A DNA stretch of 20,835 bases from positions 1 through 20,835 of the forward strand of contig JAGARS010000012.1 of assembly GCA_017622155.1 (NCBI GenBank). The letters run 5' to 3'. The DNA comes from Peptococcaceae bacterium (GTDB lineage: Bacteria; Bacillota; Peptococcia; Peptococcales; Peptococcaceae). Positions 14,689 to 20,835 of the stretch are shown here, one piece after another. The translations under genes and the position numbers were made by a program. How positions within the stretch are numbered: position 1 is the first letter of the stretch; the number at the start of each line of letters is the position of its first letter. Under the pieces are notes generated by a model. That model was not told the origin of the DNA. It did no database searches and was given only the letters and a program-made list of their open reading frames with translations.

Positions 14689-15915
14689 TTATTTGTTATC
14701 GGACAGTTTGCCGTTTGTCCATTTGGTTACGCACAATGCACCAGCAATATCGCCTGTGATGTTCATTGTGGTACGGCCCATGTCAAACAGACGGTCTACA
14801 GCGATGATTAAGCCGATATAGTCAACCGGAATACCTACTGTACCCAGTACCATGGTCAGCATGATAACACCGGCACCAGGAGTACCTGCTGTACCAATAG
14901 CGGACAGTGTAGCAATTGCTACTACCATAATCAGCTGGGTCAATGTCAGCTGTACACCTGCACAGGTAGCCAGGAATACGGTAGCTACGCACATATAGAT
15001 AGCAGTACCGTCCATATGAATAGTAGCACCTAATGGCAGTACGAAAGAAGAAATATCTTTATCAGCACCCATTTTGTCAGCACATTCTTTGGATACAGGC
15101 AGTGTTGCAGTACTGGATGCGGATGTGAATGCGAAAATCATCGCAGGCACAGCGCCTTTGAAGAATGCAATCGGGCTCATCCCTGCAAATGCTTTTGCGG
15201 AGAAAGAATATACGATGATTGCATGCAGGAAGTAACCAACATACGCACACAGCAGTACCAATGCCAGAGAGCCTAAAATTTCAGCACCCTGCATAGCAGT
15301 TACCCATGCCATGTAAGTAAATACACCAATTGGAGACAGGCTGATGATGAATGCCATCAATTTTTCGATAACTGCATATGCAGAATCAACGAAGTCACGG
15401 CACATCTGGCTTTTTTCACCGGCGGCCAACATAGCACCGCCCAAAAACAGGGCAATTACGATAACCTGCAGCATGTTGGCATTTACAAATGCACTCCACA
15501 TGTTGGTTGGGAAAATACCAATCAGTACACTCATAAAGCCGTCAAACTGTTTTGCTTCATAAGTAGTATCGCCCAGTGTCAGTGTTGGGAACAGGTCTAA
15601 TGACAGGAACAGATTTGCCAGTACCAGACCGATTACGCAAGCTACTGCTGTAGTACCCATAAAGAAACCAACAGTTTTACCGCCTACGGTACCAACTTTT
15701 CTCAGGTCGCCCATAGCCAGGATCCCCTGAATCATAGACAGCAGTACAACAGGAACAACGATAAATTTCAACAGGTTTACAAAGATATCACCGAACGGTT
15801 TCAGGAAGTTCTTTGTAAATTCTGCAGTCTGTGTGAAGTAGCACACCAGACCTACAACTACCCCCAGGATTAACGCAATGATAATCTGCTGAGGTAAACT
15901 CAATTTTTTCTTCAT
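14689..15915 (-). CDS. Dicarboxylate/amino acid:cation symporter, aspartate/glutamate type
   Basis: This 408-residue DAACS-family carrier has about eight spans and two hairpins. Family marks are the Ser-rich hairpin-1 tip SASSTATLP (265-273), MDGTA (301-305), the hairpin-2 GTAGTPGAG (341-349) and the last-helix motif DRLFDMGRTTMNITGD (374-389). That last motif lines up without gaps with the archaeal aspartate carrier GltPh, placing D378, R381, T382 and N385 on its ligand residues D394, R397, T398 and N401. The Arg there is the mark of acidic amino acid carriers, as opposed to DctA or SstT. I therefore infer uptake of aspartate or glutamate with Na+ or H+. The start at 15915 has AAGGAG at the right distance and a good promoter; an upstream ATG at 16005 precedes that promoter's -10 and is rejected. 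Confidence 0.92.
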   Translation of the reverse strand: MKKKLSLPQQIIIALILGVVVGLVCYFTQTAEFTKNFLKPFGDIFVNLLKFIVVPVVLLSMIQGILAMGDLRKVGTVGGKTVGFFMGTTAVACVIGLVLANLFLSLDLFPTLTLGDTTYEAKQFDGFMSVLIGIFPTNMWSAFVNANMLQVIVIALFLGGAMLAAGEKSQMCRDFVDSAYAVIEKLMAFIISLSPIGVFTYMAWVTAMQGAEILGSLALVLLCAYVGYFLHAIIVYSFSAKAFAGMSPIAFFKGAVPAMIFAFTSASSTATLPVSKECADKMGADKDISSFVLPLGATIHMDGTAIYMCVATVFLATCAGVQLTLTQLIMVVAIATLSAIGTAGTPGAGVIMLTMVLGTVGIPVDYIGLIIAVDRLFDMGRTTMNITGDIAGALCVTKWTNGKLSDNK

Positions 15916-15922
15916 ACTAGGA

Positions 15923-15928
15923 CTCCTT
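15923..15928 (-). promoter_or_regulatory. Ribosome binding site that sets the symporter start
   Basis: AAGGAG on the minus strand lies seven bases before the ATG at 15915. Confidence 0.85.
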
Positions 15929-15961
15929 CTTGTATATTGTATTATAAAATCACATAAAGTC

Positions 15962-15990
15962 ATTTTATCCGATTTGCGTGTATTTTTCAA
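15962..15990 (-). promoter_or_regulatory. Promoter of the symporter gene
   Basis: On the minus strand TTGAAA (15985-15990), a 17-bp spacer and TAAAAT (15962-15967) form a near-consensus sigma-A promoter. It would give a leader of roughly 40 bases before the start at 15915. Confidence 0.75.
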
Positions 15991-16027
15991 GTTTTTTCTC
16001 TGCAATTCACACTATTTTGACAAAAAA

Positions 16028-16074
16028 ATACCGATTCATCCCGGCAATCATATAGCATAAAAATGAATTGGTAT
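16028..16074. terminator. Hairpin with T/A runs upstream of the symporter promoter
   Basis: A 12-bp stem (ATACCGATTCAT at 16028-16039 with ATGAATTGGTAT at 16063-16074, one G-T pair) has a 23-base loop. On the minus strand it is followed by seven T (16022-16028), as a second terminator of the ABC operon would be; on that strand the wobble becomes an A-C mismatch. On the plus strand the folding is better but the T run after it is broken. Confidence 0.5.
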
Positions 16075-16164
16075 ATACTTTTTAGTTTTTCGGCAATCTG
16101 ATGCGCCTAATTATAAATTTTCATCACTGCATCATACTCGATTTGTTTTATCTGCAATACGCAC

Positions 16165-16209
16165 AAAAAATACCGACGCTCTATGCGATGTGCACAAATG
16201 CGTCGGTAT
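16165..16209 (-). terminator. Terminator of the amino-acid ABC transporter operon
   Basis: On the minus strand a perfect 10-bp stem (16200-16209 with 16170-16179, core ACCGACGC/GCGTCGGT) is followed by six T (16165-16170). It starts 17 bases after the stop of the substrate-binding protein gene. Confidence 0.88.
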
Positions 16210-16225
16210 ATCAATAAATCTTTAA

Positions 16226-16996
16226 TTATTCAGCAACGGAATATTTGTCAGCCAGTTCAGCAACTGTGCCTTCATCCAGCAGTTTCTGGATAGAAGCGTT
16301 GATTTTGTCTAACAGTTCTGTATTGCCTTTTTTCACTGCGATTGCATATTCTTCAGATGCAAATGCTTCAGAGTCTTCAACGATTTTCAGACCTTCGTTG
16401 TCAGATACATATTTGCTAGCAGTAGCAGAGTCGATTACTACTACATCAGCTTTGCCGTTTACCAGTTCCATAACTGCGTCAGTACCTTTTTTGAAGGATG
16501 TGTAACTGTAGCCCATATCCTGTACACAAATTTCACCTGTGTAGCCCTGAATTACAGCGATTTTTTTGTCAGCCATATCAGTAGCTTTTGCGATAGCAGA
16601 ATCTTCTTTCACGATCATAACCTGAGTAGCCAGATAGTATGGTGTAGAGAAGTCTACTGCTTCCAGTCTTTCTGCTGTTACAGTCATACCAGCGATAACT
16701 GCATCAACCTGACCGTTTTCCAGAGCAATCAGCAGAGAGTCAAATTCCATATTGGAAATTTCTGCAGTCATACCGTTGTCTTTTGCAATCAGGTCTGCAA
16801 TTGCCATGTCGATACCATCGAATTCACCGATAACACCTTCAGATGCTACGAATTCAAATGGCGGGAATTCAGCGTTGGTACCAAATACGATTTTTTCTTC
16901 CTGCTGTTTGTCACTGCCACCGCCGCATGCTGTCAGTGTAAATGCCATTGCAGCGATCACTAACAGGGTTACTAAAATTTTAGCTGTCTTTTTCAT
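16226..16996 (-). CDS. Amino-acid ABC transporter substrate-binding lipoprotein
   Basis: This 256-residue solute-binding protein belongs to the polar amino acid family (HisJ/GlnH/ArtJ type). A lipoprotein signal (residues 1-23) ends in LTAC with Cys24 as the lipidation site, so it is tethered to the outer face of the membrane. The two-lobe fold shows FGTNAEFPPFEF near residue 38, the carboxylate-binding Arg region TVTAERLEAVDFSTPYY at about 105-121, and VVVIDSATASKYV at about 176-188, where the Asp would hold the amino group. Amino acid choice cannot be read from this alone; the ARG box upstream hints at arginine. The ribosome binding site AAGGAG is about 14 bases from the ATG, longer than usual. 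It is the last gene of the operon, behind an 84-bp gap with a hairpin. Confidence 0.94.
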   Translation of the reverse strand: MKKTAKILVTLLVIAAMAFTLTACGGGSDKQQEEKIVFGTNAEFPPFEFVASEGVIGEFDGIDMAIADLIAKDNGMTAEISNMEFDSLLIALENGQVDAVIAGMTVTAERLEAVDFSTPYYLATQVMIVKEDSAIAKATDMADKKIAVIQGYTGEICVQDMGYSYTSFKKGTDAVMELVNGKADVVVIDSATASKYVSDNEGLKIVEDSEAFASEEYAIAVKKGNTELLDKINASIQKLLDEGTVAELADKYSVAE

Positions 16997-17036
16997 AATG
17001 AAAATTCCATCTCCTTAAAAAATAATTAATATATTT

Positions 17037-17059
17037 ATCAAGAAGTTTCCTTCTTTGAT
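17037..17059 (-). other. Intercistronic hairpin with a GAAA tetraloop
   Basis: In the minus-strand transcript the sequence folds as GAAG-GAAA-CTTC, extended by ATCAA/TTGAT with one bulged A. GAAA is a stable GNRA loop. No T run follows directly, so it is not a clear terminator. It lies between the ATPase and lipoprotein genes, where hairpins often protect the downstream mRNA and raise binding-protein output; that role is inference. Confidence 0.5.
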
Positions 17060-17080
17060 AACGATAATAAATTGTACTTT

Positions 17081-17803
17081 TTAAAGTACTTTGCTCAAAA
17101 ATGCCTGGGTTCTTTCATTTTGCGGATTGGAGAATACGTCTTCCGGTTTCCCCTGCTCCATGATAATCCCCTGATCCATAAACAATAATCTGGTGCCAAC
17201 TTCTCTGGCAAAGCCCATTTCATGTGTCACCACTACCATGGTCATCCCCGATTTAGCAAGCTCTTTCATAACATCCAGAACTTCACCAACCATTTCCGGG
17301 TCCAGTGCACTGGTAGGCTCGTCAAAAAGCATAATTTCAGGCTGCATCGCCAATGCTCTTGCGATTGCCACCCTCTGCTTCTGCCCGCCGGAAAGCTGTG
17401 CCGGATAAGCATTTGCTTTTTCAGCAAGCCCTACACGTTCAAGCAGTTCCTCACCTTTTTTTATAGCTTCTTCCTTTGTCATTTTTTTTAGTTTGACAGG
17501 AGCTAATGTGATGTTTTCCATGATGGTCAGATGCGGAAACAGATTAAACTGCTGGAACACCATCCCCATCTTTTGTCTCACCTTATTTACATCTACTTTC
17601 GGTGATGTAATCAATTCATTATCTACATAAATTTCACCATCAGTCGGCTGTTCCAACAGATTCAGACAGCGCAGAAATGTACTTTTCCCGGAACCGGACG
17701 GCCCGATAATTACCACAACTTCACCTGGGGAAATATGTTCATCAATGCCTGTGAGAACATGTACATCGCCAAAACTTTTATGAAGATTTTTAACTGTAAT
17801 CAT
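17081..17803 (-). CDS. Amino-acid ABC transporter ATP-binding protein
   Basis: This 240-residue ATPase is of the GlnQ/HisP/ArtP class. Motifs in order are Walker A GPSGSGKS (34-41), Q-loop [10 protein letters not shown] (82-91), signature [14 protein letters not shown] (137-150), Walker [14 protein letters not shown] (158-170) and the switch His194 in VVTHEMGFA. It drives uptake as a dimer under the membrane. The ribosome binding site AAGGAGGG overlaps the stop codon of the permease gene, 12 bases apart, so the two are coupled. Confidence 0.97.
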   Translation of the reverse strand: MITVKNLHKSFGDVHVLTGIDEHISPGEVVVIIGPSGSGKSTFLRCLNLLEQPTDGEIYVDNELITSPKVDVNKVRQKMGMVFQQFNLFPHLTIMENITLAPVKLKKMTKEEAIKKGEELLERVGLAEKANAYPAQLSGGQKQRVAIARALAMQPEIMLFDEPTSALDPEMVGEVLDVMKELAKSGMTMVVVTHEMGFAREVGTRLLFMDQGIIMEQGKPEDVFSNPQNERTQAFLSKVL

Positions 17804-17815
17804 CCGTGTCCCTCC

Positions 17816-18514
17816 TTATCTGTTATCCGACTTACGGAGCGCTTTCTCCACACGAGCCAAAGCAAGTGTCAAAGTTTTTATGAGAACAAAATAGATAATT
17901 GCTGTAGCAATCAACGGCATAAAGGCTTCGAATGTTGCACTCTTAATCAAGTCACCGGCTTTCTGGATATCCACAAGGCCGATATAACCAACAATCGCAG
18001 TTTCCTTAACCAGTACAATAAACTCATTGCATAACGCAGGGAAAATATTTTTCACCGCCTGCGGTATGATAATAGATACCATGGTCTGCATAGCATTAAG
18101 ACCAAGCGATCTGCCTGCCTCTGTCTGACCTTTGTCGATAGATAAAATGCCGGCACGAATAATCTCTGAAACATATGCACCCGAATTAATACCGAATGCA
18201 ATCGCTGCAATCACCCATTTTTCTAAATCCACCGTTGCAAATACAACAAAGTAAATAATCATCAGCTGGGTAACAGACGGCGTCCCGCGAATCACATCAG
18301 TATACACTTTCCCAATCAAGTTCAGCACTTTCTTTTTGGACAGTGCGCAAAAGGCAATCACCAAACCGATAGCAATCCCAATGAGAACAGCCAGCAGAGA
18401 AATTTTAATGGTAACCCCAATCCCATCCAGCAAAAGCAAATATCGATCATCTTTTAGAAAACATTTTATAAAGGTGGCTACAATTCCATCCCACCACAGC
18501 ATAATTCCATCCAC
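17816..18514 (-). CDS. Amino-acid ABC transporter permease
   Basis: This 232-residue permease is of the HisM/GlnP class with about five spans after a short N-terminal stretch; the first is near ISLLAVLIGIAIGLVIAFCAL. The family pattern VIRGTPSVTQLMIIYF is present at about residues 69-84, and the EAA loop EAGRSLGLNAMQTMVSIIIPQ at about 132-152 docks to the ATPase. Only one permease gene is present, so it probably works as a homodimer. The start follows AAGGGG about 11 bases upstream; a GTG two bases before the ATG is out of frame. It is the first gene of the three-gene operon, with a consensus promoter and an ARG-box-like operator 47 to 95 bases ahead. Confidence 0.95.
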   Translation of the reverse strand: MDGIMLWWDGIVATFIKCFLKDDRYLLLLDGIGVTIKISLLAVLIGIAIGLVIAFCALSKKKVLNLIGKVYTDVIRGTPSVTQLMIIYFVVFATVDLEKWVIAAIAFGINSGAYVSEIIRAGILSIDKGQTEAGRSLGLNAMQTMVSIIIPQAVKNIFPALCNEFIVLVKETAIVGYIGLVDIQKAGDLIKSATFEAFMPLIATAIIYFVLIKTLTLALARVEKALRKSDNR

Positions 18515-18560
18515 GATATATCCCCTTCACACTATAGAATGCTATTTGTACAAGCATAGA

Positions 18561-18609
18561 CTTGCATAAATATTCATAATATTCTACATCGGATTCTATA
18601 TTTTGTCAA
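18561..18609 (-). promoter_or_regulatory. ABC operon promoter with an ARG-box-like operator
   Basis: On the minus strand the -35 is TTGACA (18604-18609), the spacer 17 bp and the -10 TAGAAT (18581-18586). Just downstream, over the expected transcription start, lies TATGAATATTTATGCAAG (18561-18578). This fits the Gram-positive ARG box known from B. subtilis AhrC (CATGAATAAAAATKCAAK) at all core places, differing at the first base and inside the A/T centre. Such a position suits repression by ArgR/AhrC with arginine. No arg regulator gene is in the window. Confidence 0.75.
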
Positions 18610-18698
18610 GATAATCCATACAATATTTGCAAGTATGCTTTATTTCAGCGTTTATGAATTTCCATTTTCAGCTATATTTTTTCATTGAAAACGCCACT

Positions 18699-18876
18699 GT
18701 ATACACATTTATGCACGCTATTTATCCACAGAACAAGCTTTCTATCCTGTGGATAATGTGGATAACTTGTGAATATCCCCATACTACAGGCGGTGCATGT
18801 GTTCCCTGTTGTTGATAATTATATCCCGGCTGTTTATAATGCTGAAAACTATTTTGGTTTATGCATTTTATACACG
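18699..18876. promoter_or_regulatory. Cluster of DnaA boxes
   Basis: Three perfect boxes (TTATNCACA) are present: 18722-18730 (plus), 18748-18756 (minus) and 18757-18765 (minus), the last two directly in tandem. Four more match at eight of nine places: 18699-18707 (plus, GTATACACA), 18709-18717 (plus, TTATGCACG), 18768-18776 (minus) and 18868-18876 (plus, TTATACACG). The neighbourhood (18630-18700 and 18820-18890) is AT-rich. There is no dnaA, dnaN or rpmH gene nearby. It could be a DnaA-titrating cluster such as those scattered in B. subtilis, or part of a replication origin. It fills most of the 18515-18894 gap, together with the ABC promoter; I see no gene there. Confidence 0.82.
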
Positions 18877-18894
18877 GTTTCGATTAATACTTAT

Positions 18895-19638
18895 TCAAAA
18901 TCTAGCCTGACCGCTAGCCAATGTGCAGCTGGCAATCTCCTTTGCGCCATGCTGATGCAGCACTCGGGCACAGGACAACAATGTAGTGCCGGTAGTAAAC
19001 ACATCATCTATCAATATTATTTTTTTCCCTTGCACATTTACACCTTTATGCAAATCAAATGCATTGTGTAAATTTTGCAGACGTTCTGCTCTGCCTAAGC
19101 CGGTCTGATGCGGTGTATCCCGCACACGTTCCAGACAATTCTGCCAGGGCATTCTGCTCATTCTGGACAAGCTGCGTACAAGCAGCTCACTCTGATTGTA
19201 GCTTCGTTCCTGCAGCCGATTAGCATGCAAGGGCACCGGCACCAGTAACTCATACCCTTCAGGCAAATACAGAAGTACCTCCTGCGCCAAAGCATCAGCC
19301 AGCCACGGCATATTATGAAACTTAAACTCCTTTATCACTTGTTTATATGCACCTTGGTACGGCCAAATCGCAATATTGCCTCTATAGTACGCCGGCCATT
19401 CTCTACAGTTTCGGCAGGCATCACTATACACCCCAAAACTGCTGCAGCGTTTGCATTGCCCATACATACTGCGTTTACGCAAAACCTCTGCCCTGCATTT
19501 TTCGCACACACCCAAACGTGCCTGCGGCTTCATACATACAGGACATACTGCCGGCAGCGGAAACAGCTTGTCATATAGCCACAACAGCGGATTTGTTTTC
19601 TCATAATGCAATTTTTCCTGGTATACCCCAAATGTCAT
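18895..19638 (-). CDS. comF: ComF-family phosphoribosyltransferase-like protein
   Basis: This 247-residue protein has two Cys4 zinc-finger-like clusters near its start: C32, C35, C45, C48 and then C62, C65, C75, C78. The phosphoribosyltransferase fold follows, with LVPVPLHANRLQERSYNQ at about 131-148 and the PRPP loop KKIILIDDVFTTGTTL at about 210-225. Its length and order match ComFC/GntX proteins, which take part in DNA uptake or in handling DNA carbon in other species. No comFA helicase gene is next to it, so it seems to stand alone. The start follows AAGGGGG. Its upstream region overlaps two SOS-type boxes shared with the divergent radical SAM gene. No terminator is visible after it; the DnaA-box cluster comes first. 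Confidence 0.93.
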   Translation of the reverse strand: MTFGVYQEKLHYEKTNPLLWLYDKLFPLPAVCPVCMKPQARLGVCEKCRAEVLRKRSMYGQCKRCSSFGVYSDACRNCREWPAYYRGNIAIWPYQGAYKQVIKEFKFHNMPWLADALAQEVLLYLPEGYELLVPVPLHANRLQERSYNQSELLVRSLSRMSRMPWQNCLERVRDTPHQTGLGRAERLQNLHNAFDLHKGVNVQGKKIILIDDVFTTGTTLLSCARVLHQHGAKEIASCTLASGQARF

Positions 19639-19649
19639 ATCTTTCCCCC

Positions 19650-19678
19650 TTGCAAAGTGCGAACAAATGTTTTATACT
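19650..19678 (+). promoter_or_regulatory. Promoter of the radical SAM gene
   Basis: TTGCAA (19650-19655), a 17-bp spacer and TATACT (19673-19678) form a good sigma-A-type promoter, about 78 bases before the start at 19756. The first SOS-type box fills the spacer. Confidence 0.7.
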
Positions 19679-19702
19679 GTATTAATATCGAACAAATATT
19701 CG
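19660..19702. promoter_or_regulatory. Two LexA/DinR-like SOS boxes
   Basis: CGAACAAATGTTTT (19660-19673) and CGAACAAATATTCG (19689-19702) each match the Gram-positive LexA box CGAAC-N4-GTTYG with one mismatch. They share the CGAACAAAT half and are 29 bp apart centre to centre. One lies between -35 and -10 of the radical SAM promoter and the other over its early transcribed region. Both also sit in the comF upstream region. No lexA gene is in the window. Confidence 0.75.
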
Positions 19703-19755
19703 TAAACTTTTTCATCCCAATGCTTATCCTACTCATTATGTCAGGAGTGTTTATT

Positions 19756-20835
19756 ATGAATCTCATGGAAAAGCTCACCATATTATCCGATGCAGCCAAA
19801 TACGATGTATCCTGTTCGTCCTCTAGCTCCACGCGCCACGGCGAAAAAGGCAGCATCGGTTCCGCAGCCAAAGCAGGTATCTGTCACTCTTTTACCGCCG
19901 ACGGGCGCTGCATCTCACTGTTAAAAATCCTAATGACCAACAACTGCATCTATGATTGCGCCTATTGCTTAAACCGCAAGTCCAACGACAATCCTCGCGC
20001 AGCATTTACTGTGGATGAAGTGGTGTCACTCACGATGAACTTTTATCGCCGCAATTATATCGAAGGACTCTTTTTGAGTTCCGCCATCATCGGCTCACCG
20101 GACTATACCATGGAACAGCTGATAAAAATCGTAGAAAAACTGCGTTATGAGGAGCATTTCTACGGATATATTCATCTGAAAGCCATTCCCGGTGCCAACC
20201 CTATGCTGATACAACGGGCAGGAGAACTGGCCGACCGCCTCAGTGTCAATTTAGAACTGCCTAGTGAACAATCTCTGTCTATGCTGGCTCCCGATAAAAC
20301 ACGGCAAAGTATTCTGCTGCCCATGCATCAGATTCATCAAGGCATTATGCAGCATAAACAGCACAAACAGCATAAACCAATAAAACACAGCAGCCAATCT
20401 GCAGCACTGCCGGACACAATGCAGAACGTGCCGACCAATCTACAGCCTTATAACAAAGCCTATAAAAAAACGTATCAGGAAAAAGCCTTGTTCGTACCCG
20501 CCGGGCAAACGACACAAATGATGGTAGGAGCCTCCGGAGAAAGCGATTTGCAGATGCTGCAGCTTACTGCGGCACTATACAAAAAATTTGAGATGAAACG
20601 CGTATATTTCTCGGCGTATGTGCCAATCAACGAAGACAGTCGACTGCCGCAAATTGCACAGCCGCCAATGCATCGTGAAAACCGGCTGTACCAGGCCGAC
20701 TGGCTCATGCGGTTTTACGGATTCGAAGCATCAGAGCTGCTGGATGAAGCGCATCCAAACTTCGACCCGGACTATGACCCGAAACTAATCTGGGCGATTC
20801 GACATCCAGAGTGCTTTCCCGTAGATGTAAATACT
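19756..20835 (+). CDS. Putative DNA modification/repair radical SAM protein (partial at the window end)
   Basis: The open frame runs 360 codons from the ATG at 19756 to the last base with no stop, so the gene is cut by the window edge. The start has AGGAG at 19743-19747. The radical SAM cluster motif is C64-x3-C68-x2-C71 in NNCIYDCAYC. Further Cys lie at 20, 43 and 52. The later part shows FVPAGQTTQMMVGASGESD, KRVYFSAYVP and QADWLMRFYGF, which fit the family (TIGR03916) that usually pairs with a uracil-DNA-glycosylase-like gene; that partner should follow outside the window. Between these parts is an unusual insert of about 40 residues with HKQ repeats and Gln, His and Lys excess (about residues 198-238). 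SOS-type boxes upstream fit a repair role. Its reaction is not established. Confidence 0.92.
   Translation, partial: MNLMEKLTILSDAAKYDVSCSSSSSTRHGEKGSIGSAAKAGICHSFTADGRCISLLKILMTNNCIYDCAYCLNRKSNDNPRAAFTVDEVVSLTMNFYRRNYIEGLFLSSAIIGSPDYTMEQLIKIVEKLRYEEHFYGYIHLKAIPGANPMLIQRAGELADRLSVNLELPSEQSLSMLAPDKTRQSILLPMHQIHQGIMQHKQHKQHKPIKHSSQSAALPDTMQNVPTNLQPYNKAYKKTYQEKALFVPAGQTTQMMVGASGESDLQMLQLTAALYKKFEMKRVYFSAYVPINEDSRLPQIAQPPMHRENRLYQADWLMRFYGFEASELLDEAHPNFDPDYDPKLIWAIRHPECFPVDVNT

Noticed and set aside
15916..16005. A 30-residue longer N-terminus for the symporter
   Set aside because: The added residues are charged and unlike the family, the upstream ATG lies before the promoter -10, and the ATG at 15915 has a proper ribosome binding site.
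18722..18756. The inverted TTATCCACA/TGTGGATAA pair as a terminator for comF
   Set aside because: The 9-bp arms could pair, but the loop is 17 bases and no T run follows on the minus strand; DnaA boxes explain it better.
18515..18894. A chromosomal replication origin at the DnaA-box cluster
   Set aside because: No dnaA, dnaN or rpmH gene is near and hand counts show the same C-over-G bias on both sides. It is kept as a hypothesis in the findings, not called as a feature.
19635..19871. A 78-codon open frame on the minus strand
   Set aside because: It covers the comF upstream region and the radical SAM start; it has no ribosome binding site or recognisable fold.
1..20835. CRISPR arrays, tRNA or rRNA genes, insertion sequences and phage genes
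   Set aside because: No regular repeat-spacer pattern, cloverleaf, transposase or integrase was seen in reading both strands.

Overview
The window reads as chromosomal DNA of a Gram-positive-type bacterium (Bacillota). The evidence is the set of families present: CdaA/CdaR/GlmM, a DUF881-Sbp-DUF881 cluster, PadR plus DUF2812, EndoA-type MazF, ComF and a SplB-like radical SAM protein. Strong AGGAGG ribosome binding sites and short sigma-A-like promoters agree. GC content is moderate. I cannot decide between Clostridia and Negativicutes. There is no integrase, transposase, phage gene, CRISPR array, tRNA or rRNA; it looks like core genome with some unusual intergenic DNA.

Layout. 1-106: tail of an unidentified gene and its terminator. 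127-1962: a PadR repressor gene with paired operator-like boxes, overlapping a DUF2812 membrane protein gene. 1982-2127: a 146-bp imperfect palindrome that codes for nothing. 2138-12268 (minus strand): a tightly packed nine-gene run, in transcription order cdaA, cdaR, glmM, acpS, nnr, alr, mazF, tex, amidohydrolase. 12625-14591 (plus): DUF881, Sbp (DUF1290) and DUF881 genes, closed by a strong bidirectional terminator. 14689-15915 (minus): an aspartate/glutamate-type sodium or proton symporter with a clear promoter. 16226-18514 (minus): a polar amino-acid ABC importer (permease, ATPase, lipoprotein), with an ARG-box-like site at its promoter. 18699-18876: a cluster of DnaA boxes. 18895-19638 (minus): comF. 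19660-19702: two LexA/DinR-like SOS boxes. 19756 to the window end (plus): a radical SAM protein of the putative DNA modification/repair type, cut by the window edge.

How the genes work together. The nine-gene run joins c-di-AMP synthesis and its regulator to the peptidoglycan precursor enzyme GlmM, acyl-carrier-protein activation, NAD(P)HX repair, D-alanine supply, an RNase toxin and a nucleic-acid-binding Tex protein. The two transport units probably feed amino acids, and the ArgR-like site suggests that the ABC importer answers to arginine. The right end looks linked to DNA: a DnaA-box cluster, a competence-type phosphoribosyltransferase and a probably SOS-controlled repair enzyme.

The most interesting points are the DnaA-box cluster away from any dnaA gene, the SOS-box pair, the 146-bp palindromic element, the ARG box and a mazF without its usual antitoxin gene. 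All rest on reading by eye; no database or folding program was used.
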